Shown here: positions 57,890-64,000 of the stretch, one piece after another
Layout: every line of letters begins with the position of its first letter
Position numbering within the stretch: position 1 is the first letter of the stretch
NCBI GenBank assembly: GCA_021234155.1
Contig: JAJEKV010000012.1
Location: 7,778,448 to 7,842,447, forward strand
Source: Isoetes taiwanensis
Lineage: Eukaryota; Streptophyta; Lycopodiopsida; Isoetales; Isoetaceae
Direction: 5' to 3'
Length of the DNA stretch: 64,000 nt
Translations under genes and position numbers: made by a program
Notes under the pieces: generated by a model
The model's database searches: none
What the model saw: only the letters and a program-made list of their open reading frames with translations
Told to the model about the DNA's origin: nothing

Positions 57890-58510
57890 TGATCTTCTAC
57901 TTCCGCCTTCTGCCATCTGCTCCGATGGCATCTTCATCTTCCTCTAGCAAGTTTAACCACCGCCAGAGTTGCTCGTGGACATCACCCTTTGCAAGTGGGT
58001 GATGAAGAGATTCAAGGAGATTCACGAAAAAAAAACAGGCATCTCATCGCCGAAGATCGAGGCGGGCCTCATACATTAGAATTCACGAGGGGGCCGCCGT
58101 GATGAGCTTAGACATTGAGCTCAGCGCAACATTCACCGAGGCCAATAGCCAGGCCGAGGCGCTTTTAACTGCCCACAATATTTCGCAGACGTTAGAAGAT
58201 ATGGAGAAGAAGTCCGAGCCGCAGAGAGGATGAGAACACAGCCTTTACGGGCTTCAGCCACAGTGATCATCAAAATCAGCTAGAGGATCATGAAGATCCC
58301 TAGCCATTGTATCTATATATTTTTGTTTCAAAGAAAAGTTTTCTATTTTTTGCTTCTATCCGTTTCTCTTGTTTTGTTTTATTGAAGATCACACGACGAG
58401 AAATGCCATGCTTGCAATTAGGTAGCAAACAATGGATTTCAAGGTCAGATGATCTCCATAACGCATACCTCGCTGTATGTACAAATTCTAATTTATTAAT
58501 AGAAAACTAT
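57890..58510 (+). pseudogene. Small Ser-rich/acidic protein relic, copy A of an inverted pair
   Basis: ATG near 57925 begins MASSSSSSKFNHR. After frameshifts the C-terminal part reads LEDMEKKSEPQR, then QNQLEDHEDP and a stop at about 58302. The 3' region to about 58460 matches the reverse complement of 61880-62070. Copy B lies on the opposite strand at 61815-62510, where the same C-terminal words occur (LEDMEKKL, QLEDHEDP). I do not recognise the protein; a Ser-rich start with an acidic, coiled C-terminus is all that can be said. Confidence 0.5.
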
Positions 58511-58919
58511 ATGTAACACAAATATGTGATATCTTGCGTAAAATGTGAATTAGTCATATCTAGGTTTGGTAAGCGCCAAAGACTCAAAGCACGTGGCATG
58601 GATGACAACGCCTACTCACATACGCGGTATGCGGTTGACAACGCCATGCCAAGGACGCGGGCATGCGCCGCACAATAACACAGCTTTTTGTATGGCCCGC
58701 ATACAAGCATTTACTCAGGATATGACGGATCCCATGATGCTAACATAGGCTACCGCTGCTTTAATTGCATGCTATAATTTTGCCTCAGAGGATAATTACA
58801 CAACTTTATTTCCAGACCAGAACCGAGATTCCAACGTATATCTAGTTTCTATATAAAACGCCGGAGGCCTTTGTCTTCCTATCCGCCATCTCTCCGTTTC
58901 TACCACATCCGCCTCGCCC

Positions 58920-59370
58920 ATCTCTCCGCTCTTCCATCACTTTCAATGGCCTCCAGCTCCAGTTCCATCCCCTGCCGAGATCTTGTCTCAAGTTCGGGTC
59001 AAGGAAATTAAGAACATTCGCGGCCGGCTTTGAGGAACAGATCCGCTTTCTTTGGAAGAAAAAGAATGATGAAGACGCCGCTAAGTCAAGGCGGGCAGAG
59101 GACAAGGCCGCCTTCTATAGGGAGGTGATTTTAGCGCGCCGACAATCAGCTGGCTGCCATAGACCGCGAACTGCGCGCCACACAGATCTAACCTCCGTGA
59201 GAGTTTTAGGTCCGCGAATCGGCGGGCGAGGTCGCCTCGAGCTCAACTCGGATGAGCGGAAGATAAGGTTGCGTAGTATGAGAACGCGGGTTATGGGGCA
59301 GCAATCATGTTGGAGGAGCGTAAAAATTATCACCGCCTCCGTGAAGAGCTTGCCCTACGATCATAGGCAT
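58920..59370 (+). pseudogene. Related small Ser-rich protein relic
   Basis: ATG near 58947 starts MASSSSSIPCRDLVSSSG, then frameshifts to EEQIRFLWKKKNDEDAAKSR and RRAEDKAAFYREVILARRQ. It has the same MASSSS opening and charged helical body as copies A and B, and the preceding leader is likewise C/T-rich. It ends before a run of 18 T at about 59391-59408. Family unknown. Confidence 0.4.
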
Positions 59371-59814
59371 GGGCTCCTCCTAGAGGCCCCTTTTTTTTTT
59401 TTTTTTTAACGCTTGTAATTATTTTGTTTCGCTATGGGAAAAGTTTTGAAAAAATGTGCCTAATATTACGCTTCCTATTTTTTAATTTTCAATATCCGTG
59501 GTAGAGAGAATGACAAGACAGATCACACGGTTTAAACCCTTCATAGGGTTTTAAAGTGCGCAGGTGCGATTTCAAGGGTGTGATACATTGTAGTTAGAAT
59601 AGTTATTAATGTGTTCCAAATGACAAGACCATTAATGTGTTCTAGCGGACACCGATGTAATCCGCCGACATGTACGCACAAAAAATTTAATCGCGGTTTA
59701 ATATGTTCAAGCCTTAATATGTATAAATTGAGGTCCTTGCATTGTGCTCCTTCCACCGTTAGAGTCTTTGCTCCTCACTTCTTATAATCTTAACGCCCCT
59801 CCCATTTGTCATCT

Positions 59815-60283
59815 ATGGCCTCCACATCCTCAACCGCCGATAAGGGAAAAATGCCGAGGATAGAACTCCCTTCCGACATAGTGTTGGGTGTTCTAATGAA
59901 GAGGTTGAAGGAGCAAGATGATCTTCTAAAAAAAAATGCCGCTACAATTCAGCGTAAAGAAGAAGAGAATGAATTCAACCTTCTCATGCTTCAGAGCCGA
60001 GAGGCAAATCGTGCGCTTTGAATAGAAGGTCGGACAGAGGGGATGCCCCAACAACCGCATCTAAGGTGGTTATGATGGCAACGAGGTTGCTAATTCAGTG
60101 TAAGAACACGTTGTGTTATTGGGACAGAGCCGGATATGTACAAAGAGATGATGGACGATTGGAGGAACATTTGATAGGGTGATTGCTCGCTTGAGGAGAA
60201 GAGATTTTAAGACCTAAGATGAGGACGGAGCTGATGATGATGAGGAAGATAATGAAGAAGAGCTCGCGACCGAGCAACAATAA
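59815..60283 (+). pseudogene. Small coiled-coil protein with acidic tail, frameshifted
   Basis: ATG 59815-59817 opens MASTSSTADKGKMPRIELPS, followed by a charged helix (LMKRLKEQDDLLKKNAATIQ) to a TGA at 60019-60021. In the next frame it continues (VVMMATRLLIQCKNTL, LEEHLIG) and, after another shift, ends in the acidic tail DDDEEDNEEELATEQQ with stop 60281-60283. The net coding length of about 155 codons is plausible for one small protein. It is the third plus-strand member of the MAS(S/T)S-type group. Function unknown. Confidence 0.45.
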
Positions 60284-60578
60284 GTCGTTGTATTTTGTTT
60301 TTCAATGTAACATTTTTTCACAACTTTAATCAAATGTAACCTTTTTTATTATTATCTTGTAAAGCTTCACACGACGCCAAGCCACATAAATGCAAGCAAT
60401 AGCTTAACTCCATCGTTTCACTACCAGACGATACAAATAAGATCACACGACGCTAAAACTACAGCCAGTAAACAAGGTTGGAGGCAAGTACTTCGGTACC
60501 GGTGAATATGCTATACATTACAAGTATATTTTACCGATTATTTGTCTCTTAGATCTCCACCGCGATGCTAGTGGGGCC

Positions 60579-61345
60579 CTAGAATTTTGCCAAGCAACTT
60601 TCCGCTTTTTCTTCAAAGATTATGCCAATGGTGTTTAATACTGGTTGCTCCTTTAAAGGACCTTCTTGTCGATTTAGCCATCGCCTTCTATAAAACCACT
60701 CATTATCTGCCTTAGAGGGTTGGTTCCCAAATTTCCACCCCCTTTGAGTGTTACGATGAAAGGTTATTTTAGCTTGTTTATGCAACTTCTCCATGCCTTT
60801 ATGCACTCCACAATCGCTAGGCTTCCATACTTTAAAAACCAAGGTGCATGAGCCCAAAAGATGTGCAAGTAGTGCGTGACTTCACTCTTTCCCCATGCGC
60901 GCCTATGAAAGCCCTAATAAATTTGTTATTCGCTTTGTAACCTAACATTTCAAGATCTTCTTTTAGGAGGTCCATTCTCTCAATGTATGGGAACAATCCG
61001 CATAATGCATCCCATGTTTTTTCTTCCTCAATGCCCAATCTAACGCCATCCAGGCGGTCCCGCCCGCGATCAACTAGCAATTTTCCAAATTCATATACCT
61101 TTTCTCCCATCCGTTTTCCGCTCGTAGCCTCTATGATCTTTATGAAGGCCGAAGCTTTCACCCTCCAATTGACACCTTACGCAGGCACACTTGTTCTTCC
61201 CGCCCGCTTTCATCGAAGCTCTAATCTTACATTGCCATTATGCAAACCTCGCTTCGATAGAACATGTTCAACTCCTACTCTAATTCCTTCCTTCTTGTCT
61301 GAAATGTTCCACACTAATATGCAGCAAAAAATATCATCTTGTCGA
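60579..61345 (-). pseudogene. Unrecognised protein relic
   Basis: Minus-strand frames 61161-60832 and 60857-60579 give a good-looking protein in two phases. The pieces are KASAFIKIIEATSGKRMGEK, KTWDALCGLFPYIERMDLL, then HKQAKITFHRNTQRGWKFGN and a stop at 60579. Coding style extends upstream to about 61345 in another frame. No domain recognised. One or two frameshifts separate the parts. Confidence 0.4.
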
Positions 61346-61564
61346 TGATTCTCACAAAGCCGCAAAGTGCGTATATGAACCCTCTTTAATGGAATGGGAA
61401 AAATGCCATGGAACTTGGGATCTTCTTCTCCTCTATTAGAGCATTTGCTTGGTTAAGGGACAAGGTTGAAACAGTCTTCCCAAAGAATTGACTTCCTTGC
61501 ATGATTGTAAAGCGAAGGCTTAAAGGCGTAAGAGGATCTGAGGTCAAGGCAAGATAGAAGGTCT

Positions 61565-61835
61565 TCTATTTATAACATAGATTTTCAGAGTAGTTGAGTC
61601 ACACGACGCCGAAGGATGCCGCCGGTCGTGAAAATGGACCGCTACTCCTCGCTGCCGCGGTGAGGAAAAAGGACCGCTATTTCTCGCCTTTTTTCTTCCA
61701 GAGAAATATCACACGACGCCGAAGGTCGCGGTTCGCCTAAAAATCAGACCGATGTATTTTATGGGTGTGAATAAATACAAATAAAATAATTTTATTGATA
61801 ATTTCGGTGATACAATCTATACATAAGAAATTTTA
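61565..61835. repeat. Direct repeat block, copy 1 (~270 bp)
   Basis: Matches 62560-62835 in the same orientation with moderate divergence. It contains two TCACACGACGC motifs (61599, 61709), two small hairpins (61602-61630 and 61646-61666), and ends in an AT-rich GGGTGTGAATAAATACAAAT stretch. Confidence 0.8.
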
Positions 61836-62510
61836 CTGATACATAAGTAAAGATAGAACTTTTCATTGAAGCAAAGATAGAACGGCATGGAGATCACACG
61901 ACGCGAAATCCATTGATTGCTACCTAATTGCAAGCAAGGCATTTCGGGCCGTGGGTGATCTTTTAATAAAATAGAACGTATATTTGAACAAGAGAATAGA
62001 TAGAAGCAAAAAATAGAGAAAACTTTTCTTTGAAGCAAAAAGTAGATAGATACAACGGCTAGGGATCTTCATGATCCTCTAGCTGATTTTCATCATCGTC
62101 TAGCTAATTTTCATGGTCCCAGAATTGAAGCCGTAGCCGCTTCATCCTCCCGGCAGCCTCTGGAAGCTTCTTCTCCATATCTTCTAAGGCCCTTAAATAC
62201 CGGGTGGGTTAGTTTCAACTGCCTCGCCTCGCCAAGGTCAGCCTTTGGTACATGGCGAATGTTTCCGCTGAAGCTCAATGTTCGCCATGCCAGGCCCGCG
62301 AAGTTGGTCCGCTTTAATCGCTTCCATATTCTTACCAGACGGCTTTTCGCCGCGGATTCCTTTGAATCTCTTCATTACATCGCAAGCGGTGATGTCCACG
62401 CAGCAGTTCGTGGCACCGGGAGTGCTATCTTGGCGGGTTGGTTAGAGGAAGATGAAGAGAAGATGCCTCGGGCAGAAGGCCGGGCTGAAAGCCGAAAAGT
62501 AGAAGATGGT
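61815..62510 (-). pseudogene. Small Ser-rich/acidic protein relic, copy B (inverted)
   Basis: Read on the minus strand from about 62500: a GCATCTTCTCTTCATCTTCC start region (the ATG itself is changed), then an AWRTLNFSGN-like stretch, LEDMEKKLPEA, and a duplicated QLxDxENQLEDHEDP ending at about 62062. The 3' part (62060-61870) mirrors 58290-58460. With copy A it forms an inverted duplication with a spacer of about 3.3 kb. Confidence 0.5.
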
Positions 62511-62559
62511 TGCAGGCTGGAAGGCTTAAAAGGCGATCAGGAGGTCGGCCAAGATAGGT

Positions 62560-62835
62560 CTTCATTTATAAATATAGATTTTATAGTAGTTAGAGTCACA
62601 CGACGCTTAAGGATGCCGTAGGGTCGTGAAAAATGGACCGCTGTTTCTCACGCCGCGGTGAGGAATAAATAAATTAATTGTTTTTTCCAATAATATTTCA
62701 TTTCTCCGAGAAATATCACACGACGCTAAAACCTAGATATGACGTAAAATTAGACCGATGTATTTCAAGGGTGGGAATAAATACAAATAAAATAATTTTA
62801 TTAATAATTTCGTAATACAATCTATACATAAATAA
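62560..62835. repeat. Direct repeat block, copy 2 (~270 bp)
   Basis: Partner of 61565-61835, about 1.0 kb away. TCACACGACGC motifs at 62596 and 62716; hairpins at 62599-62628 and 62644-62665. The loop sequences differ from copy 1, while the stems remain pairable. Confidence 0.8.
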
Positions 62836-62859
62836 TTTTACCTTACAAGTTGGAAAATA

Positions 62860-63833
62860 TATAACTTCCAATTTTTCAAGCTTCGGTCGTCAATTTCCAT
62901 GCTCTTTTCAATCCCCCACGACCGATCCAACAAGGCAATGACTTCCATGTTATCGCCCCTTTTCCAACCTTGGGTGAGTCAAGCCAGCACTAAAAAAATT
63001 TAACATATTGCTCTTCCGCTAGATCGCTTGGTCGCCAAAAATATTGTAACACAACATCCCTACCAATTGCTATCACCCTTTAGTGTTTGATGCCAATTGG
63101 GAATGGTTCCCTAACATGTATAATGCACGGATGTAATAGACAAACTCGTGACTTTTTGGACCGAAAGTTCTGCCGAAGACGCATTATCTCCCCCATTAAT
63201 CAATCTTGAGATATATCGTAACAATGTGGAGTCCTTCAATCTTTTCCCGCCCCTGCGCATGTTGGCAAGAAAAATCATCTACTTCCCACAAATAAGAACC
63301 CCTTATCTTCTTCACATTTCTCCTCATCCATGAGGCTTATGCCGCCGCGGATTGATCAAGGGCCCGGCTAAACCTCAGATCCTGCTATGCCTTTGCACCT
63401 GAGACACGGAATTTTTCTTCCGCATATGACATTCGGCCTCCTCTTGAGCAAATCGAGACTCCAGCCTCTCATAGGCTTTTTAAGCTTTATAGCATTGCCG
63501 GTGATAAGAAGACACTTCAAACATCTCTTTGTCCAAATCCTCTTCAAAAATCTAGGGCATAGGTTTACCCATTCGGGCCAAGGTAACCGATAAGCCTCGC
63601 CTTCCCTAGCACACATTTGTAACAAAGACGGGTTCCTCAAGATATCACTTAGCAATAAGTATTCTTTTGCCTTCCACCAAAATTGGCGCTATGTCGACAA
63701 CTTTTTCATCCTCATCCTCATCCTCATCCTCATCCTCATCACCTTCGGTAATCATCTTCCTCCCTCCGTTCACCCAAGGGTGCCAAAAGCATCTAGACAA
63801 GTGCGCAAAAAAACATCCCCGAATTTGACACAT
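62860..63833 (-). pseudogene. Unrecognised protein relic with Asp-Glu repeat
   Basis: From 63833 leftward the minus strand encodes a (GAT/GAG)n acidic run (63703-63742 on the plus strand), then EKVVDIAPILVEGKRILIAK. The next frames give ERLESRFAQEEAECHMRKKN near 63440-63500 and KDSTLLRYISRLINGGDNA near 63190-63245. Stops and shifts are frequent. No family recognised. The remaining bases to 64000 show nothing further. Confidence 0.35.
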
Positions 63834-64000
63834 ATTTTGAAAATTGAGTATTACAAAATAATAAACTCTTTAAAACATTGTAGGAAAAATGTAGATATAA
63901 TTATCTCCATTTAGCTAAGTGTTTTATGAAAGTCGCCGCTGAAATCACCACAAAGAATTTACCCCTTGGCATCGAAGCCAAAAAGATTTCATTGTTTTCT

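Noticed and set aside
55621-64000. Integrated giant-virus DNA
   Set aside because: The altered style and repeated intergenic motif made me consider it, but no viral core gene (capsid, polymerase, packaging ATPase) is recognisable.

Overview
The window reads as plant nuclear DNA from a large, repeat-rich genome. The pointers are an intronless PLS-class PPR gene, an intronless G-type lectin receptor-like kinase, relics of a COI1-type jasmonate receptor and of a plant isopropylmalate isomerase, Helitron ends, LINEs with a DUF4283-type first ORF, and short non-autonomous LTR elements. Gene density and relic style suggest a fern or another non-angiosperm vascular plant, but this is inference; nothing fixes the species.

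Layout. 0-2.1 kb: fold-back (MITE-like) elements. 2.6-8.6 kb: a broken minus-strand LINE interrupted by duplicated and palindromic DNA. 8.7-10.6 kb: the PPR gene (minus). 12.8-16.2 kb: a Helitron end, a plus-strand LINE fragment, a 355-bp TRIM candidate and Ty3/gypsy gag-protease relics. 17.2-21.6 kb: a nearly full-length minus-strand LINE. 21.7-26.1 kb: duplicated, exon-bearing DNA closing at a second Helitron end. 29.4-31.8 kb: the receptor kinase (minus), with four consecutive inverted repeats on its 5' side. 32.6-33.9 kb: LINE, tRNA-like and minisatellite DNA.

35.45-40.1 kb: a COI1-like exon split by a young 4,224-bp LTR element with a 5-bp target-site duplication; the element carries gag and a protease motif but no pol. 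40.5-43.2 kb: a third Helitron end (minus) and, 2.5 kb inside it, an isopropylmalate isomerase relic. 45.0-47.3 kb: a 2.27-kb LTR element with clear primer-binding and polypurine sites and no coding. 49.6-52.7 kb: two more LINE fragments and a hexanucleotide microsatellite. 53.1-55.6 kb: six diverged copies of a repeat of about 430 bp. 57.9-64.0 kb: small decayed coding segments in direct and inverted duplication, sprinkled with eight copies of an 11-base motif.

Only the PPR gene and the receptor kinase approach intact protein-coding genes, and both show damage at an end. Everything else supportable is mobile DNA, gene relics or tandem repeat. No CRISPR, operon or bacterial feature is present. 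The most unusual parts are the COI1/LTR-element junction, the palindrome cluster beside the kinase, and the 58-63 kb motif-bearing duplications.
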